A DNA stretch of 64,000 bases from Chrysopilus asiliformis (taxonomy: Eukaryota; Arthropoda; Insecta; Diptera; Rhagionidae), in assembly GCA_964034945.1 (NCBI GenBank), contig OZ035962.1, positions 10,615,789-10,679,788 of the forward strand. The letters are read 5' to 3'. This document shows positions 1 to 12,157 of this stretch, piece after piece. A program made the position numbers and the translations under genes. The stretch's first letter is position 1. Each line of letters starts with the position of its first letter. Under the pieces are notes generated by a model. It was given only the letters and a program-made list of their open reading frames with translations. It was not told the DNA's origin and searched no databases.

Positions 1-440
1 ATATGGAAGTGCATTTACTATCCTTCATGAAAAATTGAGCATGAAAAAGGTTTTTTCCAAGTGGGTGCCGCGATTGCTTTCGATGAAACAAAAACAGCAA
101 CGAGTCGATGATTCAGAAAGCTGTTTATCGCTATTTACTCGCAATAAAAAAGATTTCTTGCGTCGTTACGTGACCATGGACGAAACATGGATACATCACT
201 ACACTCCAGAGTCGAAGCGGCAGTCATCTGAGTGGCGCACAGCTGGCGAAAGCCGTCCGAAGCGTCCGAAAACGCAGCAGTCAGCTGGCAAAGTCATGGC
301 GTCAGTTTTTTGGGATACGCATGGCGTGACGATTGTATCACCCTAAAAGGTGATTATATTGATGAATAAAAAAAAATTTTGCAAAAAAAATGTTGTTTTC
401 ATTGTTAGTCTCGGGACTTATTGATCCATGTGTTAAATCT
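1..440 (+). pseudogene. Mariner-family transposase relic, internally deleted
   Basis: The frame is open from the window edge to a stop after position 345. It encodes the middle of a mariner-type (Tc1/mariner, DD34D) transposase: a FTILHEKLSMKK region, then WVPRLL, KQQRVDDSE, and the block around the first catalytic aspartate, TMDETWIHHYTPESK, followed by the conserved PKRPKTQQSAGKVMASVFWD segment. In intact members a cut-and-paste transposase continues for well over 100 residues carrying the second and third catalytic aspartates. Here the frame stops right after GVTIVSP. Within about 80 bases the sequence passes to AT-rich DNA and a TCTCGGGACTTATTGATC stretch that resembles a mariner 3' end. 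I infer an internal deletion that removed the catalytic C-terminal half, so the copy is dead. The 5' part lies outside the window. Family assignment is strong; the exact 3' boundary is approximate. Confidence 0.85.
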
Positions 441-3400
441 GATGAAGATGAGTTTTCATTAAATCGCATCACTGTATCTTAGGTAACCAATCATTAATGT
501 TTAGATACGAAGACGTCATTCTGATTGGTTACATAAGTTATGGGTTACAGGTTGGTAGTTCAGATTTTTTTTTGTGTTGGAACTATAGTAGAATTTAATC
601 TTTTGTGCATGACCACACGCGTTATAAAATAAAAGTCGATAATCAGCTACACCTCATGTGAACAATAAACACAATTTTTTTATCAATAATTTATTATGGA
701 AAATTTTTTCCCATTCAACCTTTTAAGATTTTCTCAGCTAGCAAAATTATAACTTATCTAAAATTCAAGTGAGGTTTAGCAAGATGTGTTTACTGCCCGC
801 AGATTTCTTTTAACAAATGCCGCAAACAGTAGCTGTTTTGATCTTTAAAGTCGCGGCCGGGTAACCATTTGGGAAAAACCTCTGGATTTTCCATTACCTG
901 TGATACCGCGCAATGTAAAATTGTACATTTTGCAATGGAAATTTAAGGCGATGATTAATTTGATTCACCTTCATAGGTTATTCAGGTAATGTTCATTAGG
1001 TGATTTAAATTGAATTTATATTAAATTTAATGTGCCGATTTATATTGCCAATCGGCATACAATGGGATATAAATTGTTTTAAATTCAAATATGAAATGAA
1101 AACATGTTTAACATTTTATGGAATTTTTGTATGCATTTCCCAGCTATAAAAAAGACAGGTTTTCGTTTCAATTGAACGAAAGTTAAATAAAAGTGATTTA
1201 TTTGCGATTTTTTTTGTACTTCAATTCAAAGATTTCAGGTACTTGAAAGACAGTGGGTCAAAATTAATGTACTTTCTTCATCGCAATGAAAATTATGTTA
1301 AGCTGCTTGTTGCGCAAATTTTAGTGAAAGAAAAACTTTTTGAGGGAGATCCTATCCCATGAAAAAATCCTGAATAAAATCCCTGGAACAAGACAGAAGA
1401 TAGCAGAGGAGGGGATTAAATGGAGCAGAGTGGGGTAAATTACTTTCCACGCTACACGAATATTTTTTTTGTGGATGAAAGTGGTTGCATTGAGGGGATG
1501 GGGGGGGGCATCCCTACCAAAGCGTTGTGCTTTTATTGCTGTTCGGTATCTCGAGTGGTTTTCGAGGAAAGCAAACATAAAATGTCGGTCAAATATAAAA
1601 ATCAAGTGAAAAGACTTGCCCCAAAAAAGCTGGATTTCAGAGATTTTCAAAATCTGTAACTGAAACATCATTAGCCCGATTGATTTGAAATGTAAGCTTG
1701 TTCTTTCTTATGACAGACACACATTTTAAAAACATTACGTGTTTTTCATGTCAGGCATGTAGTTTTGAACTGTGTTTTAGCGATCATTTTCGCTTTTTAG
1801 CTACGGCTTTTATTGAACATTTTAGCGTTAAAAATGAAATTAAACCATTGTAAAAATTTGTATTCTTAATCTCTATGTACATAAGCCATCAGAAAGTCTT
1901 TTAGCATTCACTTTCCACTTTAGGTTCATCAGAGTGCCGCCTGACAAATTCATTCCGCCTAAAGAAATAAAAATTTCCTTGTAAGACGTAACTAATTTGG
2001 GATGCTTTAAAAGTTTCTATAAAATCGCATTCGAAATGAAACAAGGAAGAACTTCTTTTTATTAGATTTTCTTCTCTTTACGTTCATAGAAATTCACGAT
2101 TCGGTCTTTGTTAGGGCATGGGGTTAAATGTTTTAGAGCCGTTAAATCAATTCGTTTCCTGTTTCACGATCAAGTCTTCTACCATGACAAGTGCCTGGAA
2201 GGCTTTCATGTGGGTGGATTGATATTTCTTTCACCTCACGATCAATTTGAAACTTTCGTACTTTTTACACGACAATGACGTGAGGAGAAATGCGCTTATC
2301 ATGCCATTATAATAATGACAAGATCAAACATCAATTTGACGTTTAGCACAATCAAAAAAAAAATGATCGCTGATGGAATATGTACTGCTTTTAATTGATT
2401 GCGTATTTCTTGAATTCGCACTTTTTCGGGGTTAGAAAGTAGATAAAAATGCCTTACTTATAGAAATGGAAAATCGTCTTTCATTGTTACAAAATTAGAT
2501 ACGCTGTTCGTAAAAATATGGTGCTATGCTAGTCACCCTATTTCTGATGAATACAATTTTTGGAATCATATCAAAATTTTCGCTTTCATCGGACATTACA
2601 TGTTGGCAAACACAACAGACGTAATTGTTTTTGTAGTTAAATAAACTTTATGTGATTAATGCATTTTATCCCATTTATTCGATTTAACCATGATTTTAAA
2701 TAGAAATTAAATTCATGATTGTTAGCATTTTTTTATGTAATCGCTCAAGGCATGGGTACGGCCGGCCTTTTAATGAAATTCAATTTCAGAAAAGATAAAA
2801 CGATATACGAAAACAGTGAAATTGTACGCTTTAAAAAAATAAATAACCTTTCGTATTATTAAAAGAAAAACACTTAAAAGCGTTCCCATTGGCCATTATT
2901 GGAGAAATTGAATTAGGAAACGAAAATTAAAGTCACACAAAGGCACGCAATGTTCATCTTATGAATGGTAAAGTATTTGCAACAATGCCTGGGAATGAAA
3001 TCTTTTTTTTTTTGGTATAATTTTAATCGAATGTTTGGTTAGTGTTTTTCCCTCTAAAATAAGCTTATTGAAATATTTGCAGGAAAAATTCATCATTTAC
3101 CGTGATTTTCTCTACCTTAAAGGGTTTTTAGTATCTTTTTTTGCTCGCCATTTGTGTAAAATTAGAGATTTTTAATAACAACCAAAGGCGTATGTTTTTC
3201 TCCCGAAATACCTGCGAATATTGATGGGCAACAGAAAATGTTAGGCACATTAAATGATGAATAAAAATACGCATTGTAATTGATATCGGAAGTTATTTGA
3301 TTTTCTGGTATAGTTGCACGGTTTTTATCTAATACGAGAAAACATTATAGTTGCAGTCCTCAAATGTTACAACATCGTGGAACAAATTAAATTACCACAC

Positions 3401-6400
3401 ATTTTCGGTAATTTTAAAACAATATCGTTAGATAATCGCTGGAAGAAAGTTTTTTTTCCAATTTTATATCAAACACACGTTTTTTCCGTTGCTAAAGCCA
3501 TCGGATTTTTTTTTATACAAGATGAATCAGAAAATATAAGTCATCTGGGCGTCAGAGAGCTAAATTTATGGCACAATCGAGTGATTAAAAAATAACACTA
3601 GATAGCATAATTCCGGGACAATAGTTTAATTTCCAGGACAACATGCCTTAATTCGGGATTGTCCCCGCTTTTAGTGCCTGTAATTCACAATTTCGGCTAA
3701 GGTACTGTTCATAAAATACGTTACAATTTCATGGATATCTCCTAAGTAGGTACAGTTGTTCTTGGATTAAAGAACCGAAAAGTTTGAAATTAGCGTAAAT
3801 CAAGTCTTTTAAGTAAATTAAATTGTAAATAATTCGCTTCTGAGGACTTTTTCCAGGCTCATAGGAGCGATTTACGACACTAAAGACTATGGGCAGGAAT
3901 TTTTCCATCTTTTCTTTGGCATTGCATCTCAAAATGAAACTATCCTCCCTCAGTTGAGATTTCGCAACTATTTTTTTCCCTGCTGCACCGCATCTGCAGC
4001 GTAAAGTCTTTTTACACAAGGATGGCACCCGAATGGTTCTGGCGAAAATGTAAAAACCTTTTCTGAGATTTTAAACTTAAGATTTGTCGCCACGGAAGCT
4101 CGCCCCCATTCAGTATGTTACTGGTTGAAGAGCCGCGAATTTCGTTGCTTGAAAAATTATGTACTCCGAAACACAGAAACCACAGAAAAGTTTTCCACAT
4201 TTCCACATTTTCTCGAATGCGGCTAAAGGTGTGGGAAGATGTGAATTTTTGTTTAGGAAATTTATTTAAAAGCACTTTTATGCCAAAAATTCCAGGGGTG
4301 GAGTCGTGTACGGTGACAAGTGATGGTGACTGTCAATCGTCAATTATTTTGAACTCGGCACTATGAAAATTTTACGATTTTTTTTGAAAATGGAATCACG
4401 AAGTGGTGAAATTCTTTTAGTTTACGCTTTTCATTCTAAATTTTTTATAAAAATTACAACTCAATTGCTTTTTTTGATTTTTGTACTATTATGCCTTATG
4501 GTTTTTGTTATGCTTTATAAAGAATCGCAATACTCTAGAAATGAAGCCCTGATCTAGTTGCAATTCCAATTTAAAACAATTTCAAAGCAGATCCTTTTTC
4601 AGTCTAGCAAAACAACATCGCATTGAAACAAATCTAATTAGGAGATGTCTAAAATTTACCAGGCGTTTATTTTATGACCAAAATTGATCTAATGAAAAAC
4701 GAAATCACTTAGAAAATGAGTGTAAATTCGCACGTTTGGAGAGGTGTGTTTTTTACCATATAGTGTAATAGTTACAAAACTTGAAGAAAGTCAGAGAGTA
4801 GTCTCTATGCGTTTCCATAGAAAAACAAACTTATTCACGCTTCTGAACCCAAATGGTTCCCAATGAAATCATTTCTCCATATAAAGCGTTCGCAGCACAT
4901 CACATTGGCGACGATTTGGTCATGAACTAAAAGCGAATACGCGCTATGATGCCATACCTTTTACCATCTTCGATGGTGCATTGCACACCGTTTTTCATAT
5001 GTGCCTATCATGGAAAAGTATAGATATCCATACATGTAGTAATTGTTTAACTATCGAACTTTACCTGTTAGACTATCGCGGCAAACTCAGGTTGCGCGAC
5101 GCAACTGGGGGAATTTTTTTTATGCTAATATTGAGACACTAGAGTGCGCAGTGTTTGCATACCATATCTGAAATCTATTGGAATTCAACCGGCCGCAGTA
5201 TATTCCACTATTATTCATAAAAAAGTGAAATCATGACGAGGCTACGGTAAGGTAAACGTCGCTACAGGTATGTATATTAAACGTCTTCAATACACCCTCT
5301 TGGTTGTTCAAAGGTAAATAAATTTACAGTTGGCATGCAAAGTTGGTTTTAGTGAATAACGAGTAACATGTCTAATACCAATCTATCTATCGCGAAAATA
5401 CGGTACTGAGTTGTGATGAAAAAGCACGTTAGGGTAGTGTGTCCGTACTATGAAGGCCTTTAGCACTCCTAAAATACTGGTCGATGGCTCTATTCGTGGA
5501 TTCAATTCACCTGAGGGATTATGATAGCCAGTGGTTGGTACTTTGCGCTATAGTTGACCGATTTTACGCACACTGTAAAAAATATTCATACATGGATTAA
5601 AAAATATCTTGGCTTAAAGATACAGTGCACGCATACCGGACAAATTGCACAATAATTACAATCCATGGTTGACTGAAAATCTATTTCCAGCCATATTATT
5701 GCAATTAAAAGAAATTTCTCCAATTTAAGATGTTTAAATTGGTTTTAAACATGACAGATATTGCGTTTAAATGAGCAACTCGATATACCTATATTCGGAC
5801 GATACCTTTTTGTAGTGAAAGCAATTTCGGCGTTAGTTTTGTACCTACGAAGAAGCCGCGAATGCAACGTTTTCTTCTAATATATTTACAAAATTGAATG
5901 CTTGTGTGTTTGAACTTGACCTGGACTCGACCCAACCTATTTTTTTAGGCATGGTGCCCGGCTTCCCGGAAACTAAACTTTTATCCATGTAAAATTAATT
6001 TTTTGCAAAAGTTCTCTACTTCGTCAGGGAGTTGCTCCAAATTTCTTAGTTGCTTTTCCTTTTTTTCCGACCAAATCAATCTGTTTAAAAATCGGTGTAC
6101 CGGTTTTTTTTTTTGAAAATAATAAATTAAATGTTTTCCTGCTGGCCTTTCGAATATGTTGCTGCACATCTCTGCCTGGTTTATAAAAAATAAATATATC
6201 TCATTGTTTTAAACCTGCCATTTCAACGTATTATTTTAATTAACATTTAAATTAAGTTAAATGTCAACTTACAATAGATTCAATTCCATCTTCATACGAT
6301 GATATATTTATTCATAGTCAACATTTGATTTAAAAGCAGATCACCTGAAGGTACCGCGCCCATCTTTAACTTCACAATCCGAATCGAAAACAGGTAGACA

Positions 6401-6760
6401 TACAGATTAGTCGGGTTAGTTAGTGAGATAGCGCTTCAGGTGATCTCGTCAAGATCTTGCAGCTCTCAATGAGCACGAAAAAGGGCGTTTCATTTGCATA
6501 AATTCACTTCATTTACTAGTCTGTCCGCAATCCAGCCATCGCCATTTAAATCATGTTGTCGAGTGGAGAGCTCGAGTGTCGAGCTGTTTATGTTTTATGT
6601 CGTCGTCATGATCTTTTCAAAATAAGGAAGAAATTTCATTTATGTAACGATAAGATGCTGCAGCGATGTTTTATACCACCAAGACGTTACTTTTCAGATC
6701 TTTTGCTTAATGTCTACTGGTATTTTGTCGGTTTCTATACTCTATGTGGGAATCATAAAG
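441..6760. other. AT-rich intronic/intergenic DNA
   Basis: No coding exon is supported here. Short open frames (for example around 1321-1671, 3314-3595 and 3729-4275) overlap each other on opposite strands, have AT-driven composition and match no family I recognise. The stretch 3600-3680 contains repeated 'ccgggaca/ccaggacaacatgcc' phrases shared with the hAT-like repeat described at 50109-51014, so it is probably a decayed piece of that family. I see nothing else. Confidence 0.6.
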
Positions 6761-6761
6761 A

Positions 6762-7260
6762 AGTATATTAGATATAGTATACCATTTGCAACACATCGAA
6801 CCAAGTGTCGGACAAAAAATAAATTATACCTGGGTGTTACAGATAACAAATGATTTTAGTTTCCGCATGTCCGTCCGTCTATCTGTCCGTTTATATGCAC
6901 GTGAACACCACAACTTTCGAAAGGCTTGAGCTACAGACTTGAAATTTGGCATATTTGCGTAAATGGCTAGGCTTAGTTCTTGAGCGGCCAAATTGGACCA
7001 TTCCTACCCCCTTCCCCCATAGAAACGAAACAGTTTTTTCTTCAAATTTTCTCGAAAACGGTGATTCTGTTTAAAAATTTACCAAAAATTGTGTTAAAAA
7101 TATGATTTTACATAACCATTCCATACATTAAAATTCAATTGGACCACTCCTTCCTTCATCTCCCATACAAATTGATTTTTTTCAATATTAATATTTTGTC
7201 TGCCCTCATATAGAGTATTTGATGATTGGCTCCTGGCAATTATAGCTTTTCGTATGTTTA
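6762..7260 (+). repeat. Dispersed repeat family B, copy 1
   Basis: The left part, AGTATACCATTTGCAACACA followed by 'tcgaaccaagtgtcgg', recurs at 54196-54230. The middle (GCATGTCCGTCCGTCT, then 'gagctacagacttgaaatttggcatat' wording) recurs near 42830-42960 and 54590-54660. The right part (CTCATATAGAGTATTTGA, then an ATTGGCTCCTGGCAATTATAG-like stretch) recurs near 43250 and 55138-55190. Three copies sharing order and orientation define a repeat of about 500 bp, presumably a non-autonomous transposable element. No terminal repeats or target duplication could be fixed. The frame 7094-7297 on the minus strand is only the repeat read backwards. Confidence 0.7.
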
Positions 7261-8689
7261 CTATTGATATAGACCTCGTTATGTGCGAAAGTCTCATTGA
7301 AGTTATATTTCTGCTTCGTGGTTATCATGTCTCATAGCTGCAATCGAATACCTTGCAGTTTTCCAGCAATGGAATCTTTGGGTTACATCCGATCGCTACC
7401 AAATGCCATATGACGACGAATATATAAAAAAAACGCGATCGCGATCTACAACAATTTTCTGTGTTCACCATAATATGTCAGGGCAATTAATCACGTTTTT
7501 GTTGGATGGATGATTTGTTAGTTTTAACCTGGTAGATTGTTGTTTTCGGTAGTTTGACTCCTAGTCTTCTTTGAAAGTTGTAGGTACAACTGATATTTGT
7601 TTGAATTTCAGTAACATACCTGATCGGATAACAACTTTAGAGTACGGAGCTGATTTAATATCATCAAATTATATTAATTCAGAATCATTTACTATGACTT
7701 TTCCACTGAATAAAATTCCTGTCGGCCAATGAATAAAATATTTCGCCATCACAATTTTTTATTTATGGAATTCAACATTCATCACTTAACGTCAAGGTAT
7801 CAAGCAACAAATAACTCGACTATTAAGTCACATTATTGTTTAATTATAGGTTAAGTTACAACACATTTCAGTTTGAAGTGAGGAAAAACGTGGCGGTTTA
7901 CCAGACACAGCGTTTTTTTTAAATCTACGCAGCTGTTGAATGTTTTTGTTTTTCCAAAGGAATTTTATTATTGATCCGAAGCAGTGTAGTGATAAAAACA
8001 ACAGCGAAAAATGCATCGCAGTTCTAAGATGGCCAATGCACCTGATATTTATCTTATTGGAAATTTGACACAAACAGAAAATAAAACTTGAAATGTGTGA
8101 AACTATTTTAAAAGTGGATGTTAATGAACTAACAACCTTTTGACGACGTAAATTATTTATTTAATTTTTTTTTGGAATTTCCAGCATTTAAAACTCCTGA
8201 GAGAAGATATTAAAAACGGCAACGTAATATAAGCTCTATCGAACTTGTATCCGACACTGAAATGCTAATTTTATTGGCGGCATTAATTTTAGATGTGAAT
8301 GAGGATTTTAAGTCAAATTGAGAATAAGGACTTTTGTAGATACTACATTTATATTGAATAAGATTTTGCAAATATAGCAATACCTCGCATAGTCCCGATA
8401 ACACTGCACAACAACCATTTTGTTGCCAAAAAGATTTTACAATCTTTTTAGGATAATTTGACGTCGCTGATTTCGAATCTGCAAGGGGTTTGGCCAGATT
8501 GGCTCCTGTTTTTGAGAAAAGTCATAAAAAGGATAATTAAAAATGCCTAAAAACCGTTAAATAAAAAAATGTACAAAGTTTGATTTTCTTTGAATCATGT
8601 TATATGGATTTTTCCCCATAAGGGCATAGTTTTCGAGAAATTTTTAAAAAATTCCGTTTTTTTTCGAATATTTTAGAACCGTTATAGGT
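7261..8689. other. Non-coding, no feature seen
   Basis: AT-rich sequence without supported exons. The words 'gctgatttcgaatctg' near 8468 recur inverted near 13812, hinting at another dispersed repeat, but the boundaries cannot be drawn. Confidence 0.5.
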
Positions 8690-8880
8690 AAAAACCGTAT
8701 AGATATGTAAAGATCGACAGGCCGACAGACTGACAGAACGACAGACAGATGCACGGACATCCTCATAATTTTGCTTTAAACGGATTTCATACTTATCAAA
8801 AGGTTTCTATTTGTCCCCGTTCTCGAGTCTGTCTCCGTCTTGAATACAATACTTTCCCTCCGTACCAGAGGAAATTAATA
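8690..8880 (+). repeat. Dispersed repeat family C, copy 1
   Basis: The order of phrases 'gacaggccgacagactgacag', CAGATGCACGGACATCCTCA, 'tttgc..aaacggatttc..actt/gatcag/aaa', TTTCTATTTG, CCGTTCTCGAGTC and 'gtctccgtc' is shared, in the same orientation, with 48535-48680. Two diverged copies imply a mobile origin. No termini are identified. Confidence 0.65.
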
Positions 8881-8924
8881 ATGCGCAGAAATGTTTAGCA
8901 TGTGGTTAAAAATGCGATACAGTG

Positions 8925-9196
8925 CACTCAGAAAAATGGAGGCTAACTCGACGACCTACATACGGCGTAATTGACCTCGGGCAGGCGCGCGTTCGCCTGC
9001 ATGTGGGCAAGTAAAACTGAGTTGACCTGTGGTCGGAGAAATTCTGAAATTAAGCCACCAGCAGGTGAAGTAGGGCATTGGGAGCTGCACGAGTTGACCT
9101 TAGAAAGGTTAACTCTGACCGCTAGCTGGCTTACAGAAACCTCTGTAAGGTCAGAGTTAACCTGACAAAAAGTTGACCTGGACATTTTTCTGAGTG
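8925..9196. mobile_element. MITE with CACTCAGAAAAATG ends
   Basis: The two ends are inverted: CACTCAGAAAAATG at 8925-8938 and CATTTTTCTGAGTG ending at 9196. The interior is far more GC-rich than its flanks and contains a hairpin whose 14-base arms GGTTAACTCTGACC and GGTCAGAGTTAACC lie at 9107-9120 and 9149-9162. Parts of the interior ('ggcgcgcgtt', 'gacctgtgg.cggagaaattc') recur at 21205-21285 and, inverted, at 54420-54500. An end of the same type starts near 54257. The target duplication is not clear. The small opposing frames here are shadows of the element. Confidence 0.75.
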
Positions 9197-11059
9197 TGGA
9201 ATCTTGGTTTATGAACACTTCGGTTTGTGAACGATTGACTTTATAAACTACTTTTGTGAACGAAAAATGTGCGAAAAGGGCTATCTGTTTGCTAATTTGG
9301 GTTCGAATTCTAGTTTGTATTTGAAAATTTCCAGTTCGCTATGACAAATGAATGAAAACGCACTAGAATTATCACGCAATTAGATCGTTTCGCATATGCC
9401 TTAAGTTGTTACTAAGTTAATAACAGCTCATTGGTAAGGGCCATTATACATAAATAATAGAAAATATTTCACAGTGTAAATTGTTGCAAATTTTTCTTTT
9501 ATAGCCGATTTAATTTGACTCCTGAAATTCTTTAATTTATTGATATTATTTTATAAATTCGATATGAAAATTTTCGAAATCGATAACATCACACCAGTAA
9601 AAAATTTATGATCGTATTTTTAAAACAGTTTCACTCGGTCCTTAACTTCCCTAAATCACCCAATAAAACCACTTGGTGCATTTCAGCTACTAATCGATAA
9701 AATTCAATAGAAAAACAAAGATTTATATGTAAATTCGTTCACCTCTTGATAAAAATTATCTCAAAAATGTGCATAGTTTGGGTAAAATTTAATCCGTCGT
9801 TTATCATTTGGCTCTATTAAATGATAGTCATTTCCAGTGACCTAAAAAACACTAACGAAAATTTAATTTTTTTACTTGAAATTTACCTTCAACCGCAGCA
9901 GAAATTTTATGAATTCGAATGTTGTGCATATTATTTTAAATTATGCAAAGATACACATTTCTATGCAAATCTCGATAACACTTTCAGCTAACGAACAAAA
10001 AAGGAATTTCGGCATCAGATAAGTTGCTCATTAAATTTATTTATCGGCTCGGAGATGTTGAGGTTTTTGTACTTACTTTAAGATTGTGGAAAACTTTTTC
10101 TGTATGAAATTCGTGTATTTGAAGCTACCATTTAAGTCTATGTGGATGGAACTTTAAAATAAGAAGCCGAAATACTTGAATTAAGTGTATTTCAGTGTTC
10201 CATGGGCTTGGCATTCGTTTCCGAATCGATAAAACTGTCGATTGGTTTTTACGACTGTGCAGACATTTGGTAAAATAATATCGAAATTATTGGAAGTAGT
10301 ATCATTGCATGCGATTAAATGCTAAGAAACGCTTACCAGTGCCACCTATCGCTTGCGGGTGCCAAATTGAAAGATTTTTGCAATATTTGAAAGTAAGCAT
10401 TCGCAACTCCTCAGGAGATTTAAACTTTATTTGTTTCATGACTTCTTTTAAACAGAATCGCGCACAGTATTCGTCGCCATTATCGTCATTATGCTGGTTT
10501 AGGTACTCGAAATTGAGTTAACTCGCAGAAGATTTGCGTGCAGGCGCTAACTAGAAGCTCCCGGGTTATTTCATAATTTCAATGTGAGAAATATACGATT
10601 ACCTTTAAATAGGTATCTAGATTCCGTACCTTTTTTCAATAGTCAATTGTTAGCATGGCGATGATCTTACCATTTTTTTCTTGCAGTTTAATGCGGGCAC
10701 ATTCAAAATTGACGATTTGCGATTGCAATATACGGTCATATGACTACTTAAAATGCGATCCACAAACGTATGTTTGTTTGGCGGATGGTTGGATGCACGA
10801 TGATAAATCCGAATAACTTTATAGTGGCTTTATGTGTTCTGTTAACCTTGTTTTCTAGATAAATGGTAAAGATTTACTAGGTTAAGATTCATTGTTAACT
10901 TAAAAAAAAAAAACTAAACTTAATGAATGAGAAAAATTGTCCGAGTGAAAAACTCTCGTGATTTCTTAAATTGGTCTGGTGTTAAAATTTCATCATTTGA
11001 TCTCATTAATTCTAACAGTTGAATTTATATGCGTTTCTTTTGTTTGGGATTTTTTCCAG
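9197..11059. other. Intron/upstream flank of exon at 11060
   Basis: AT-rich DNA with no supported exon or repeat boundary. The final about 30 bases are pyrimidine-rich and end in an AG acceptor that defines the following exon. Confidence 0.55.
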
Positions 11060-11233
11060 GTGCTAATAGCAGAGGTACAAAGGAACACTCCGATCAGTCA
11101 ACGAGAAAAGTTGACAATCTATCATCAGTGACACCATCGTCAACTGTGGCAACAGCAACAACCACAAAAACTACAACGACGACGACGACGTCTAAAGAGT
11201 CGCCATCGAGTCCAAAATTAAGCCCAACAGATG
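11060..11233 (+). CDS. Internal exon, Ser/Thr-rich segment of a large-intron gene
   Basis: A T-rich tract ending in TTTTTTCCAG precedes the exon and GGTAAGTT follows it, giving a strong acceptor and donor. The exon is 174 bases, begins with the last two bases of a codon and ends after the first base of the next, so it is phase 1 on both sides and can be skipped without shifting frame. The peptide begins about ANSRGTKEHSDQSTRK, passes through a threonine run encoded by ACA/ACG repeats (about TATTTKTTTTTTTSK) and ends SPSSPKLSPTDG. It has no recognisable domain and looks like a flexible linker that might be O-glycosylated or phosphorylated. Phase 1-1 exons are frequent in modular extracellular proteins, but that is only a hint. 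The ACG run could vary in length. The joined frame continues in the exon at 42153. I do not recognise the gene. Confidence 0.72.
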
Positions 11234-12157
11234 GTAAGTTGCTAAATCTGCATGCATCCATATACCAAATAAGGAAAACTTTATAAAATAAGTAGATAAT
11301 CATAAGAAAATCTACAAGATTTAAATTTTACTCGGCGGCACTTGCTTACCTTTCAACTTTCACAAGAAACTTGTATGCGCGGTTTTTCTCCCTTCTGGAT
11401 GATGCGTCGGGCTGTTTTGTTATTGCGATTAAATGGGAAATTCGTGAACACCTAAAGAGGAAGTCGTGGGGTGAATTGCTGTCGGCCGAGTCAAATCGAG
11501 ATGCACTTGGGACATGGATGCACTTTAAGAAATCGTAAAATGTTAAAGTACCATCGAAAGATATGCGGGCGATCAACCATTTGGTGTCGACTCTGCAGAA
11601 ATTTTCTTTGCGCGATGAGTTTTGTGGCCGCCACCGCGCCGCAACATGGAGAAAGAGGTCCCACCAGAGAAAGTTGTTTTATGGCGATTTTATGGGATTT
11701 TCAAGTCTTCGTTTTGCAAAGCCGCGACAGCGGTTTGCAAATTTGGTTTCTTGTAAATATTCACGCTTATCGGTTTCCAGATAGTGGTTGCGGTTTTGTT
11801 GTATCTTTAAAAATTACTATACAGAGAGTATAAAATAATAAAGTCGTTGGTTTTTTTTACATGCCGCCAGAGTACAACACCCATTCGACCTCAAGTTATA
11901 AAAAACCATAATTAAAAATGCTAAATTCGACCTATTCAATATTGTGCTAAAGCATTTCATTGGGCCCTTTTGTATTATGTCAAATACTTATTTCAATTAC
12001 AATATTAGTCTATTTTGGGTATTTTTTGTGTCGATGAGTACGTTTTTATTTCAGGTATAATACTAGTACTTTAAGTACTAATCCGGGGTGAGTTTAGATC
12101 GCTAGTATTAAAATTTTGGCAGTGGTTGAATTTCTTTAAAAACGCACAATAACTATA
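11234..12157. other. Start of the 30.9 kb intron
   Basis: Opens with the GTAAGT donor. The part 11340-11800 is clearly richer in GC than its surroundings and holds open frames on both strands, but none matches a known family. A minus-strand splice-bounded stretch at 11350-11451 is described under findings. Confidence 0.5.

Noticed and set aside
9296..9312. tRNA B-box-like GGGTTCGAATTC
   Set aside because: No A-box or acceptor-stem pairing at the expected distances. The inverse word near 26650 also lacks a cloverleaf.
10690..10760. Acceptor TTCTTGCAG at 10686 as an exon start
   Set aside because: In phase 1 the first codon is followed at once by a stop, and there is no nearby donor.
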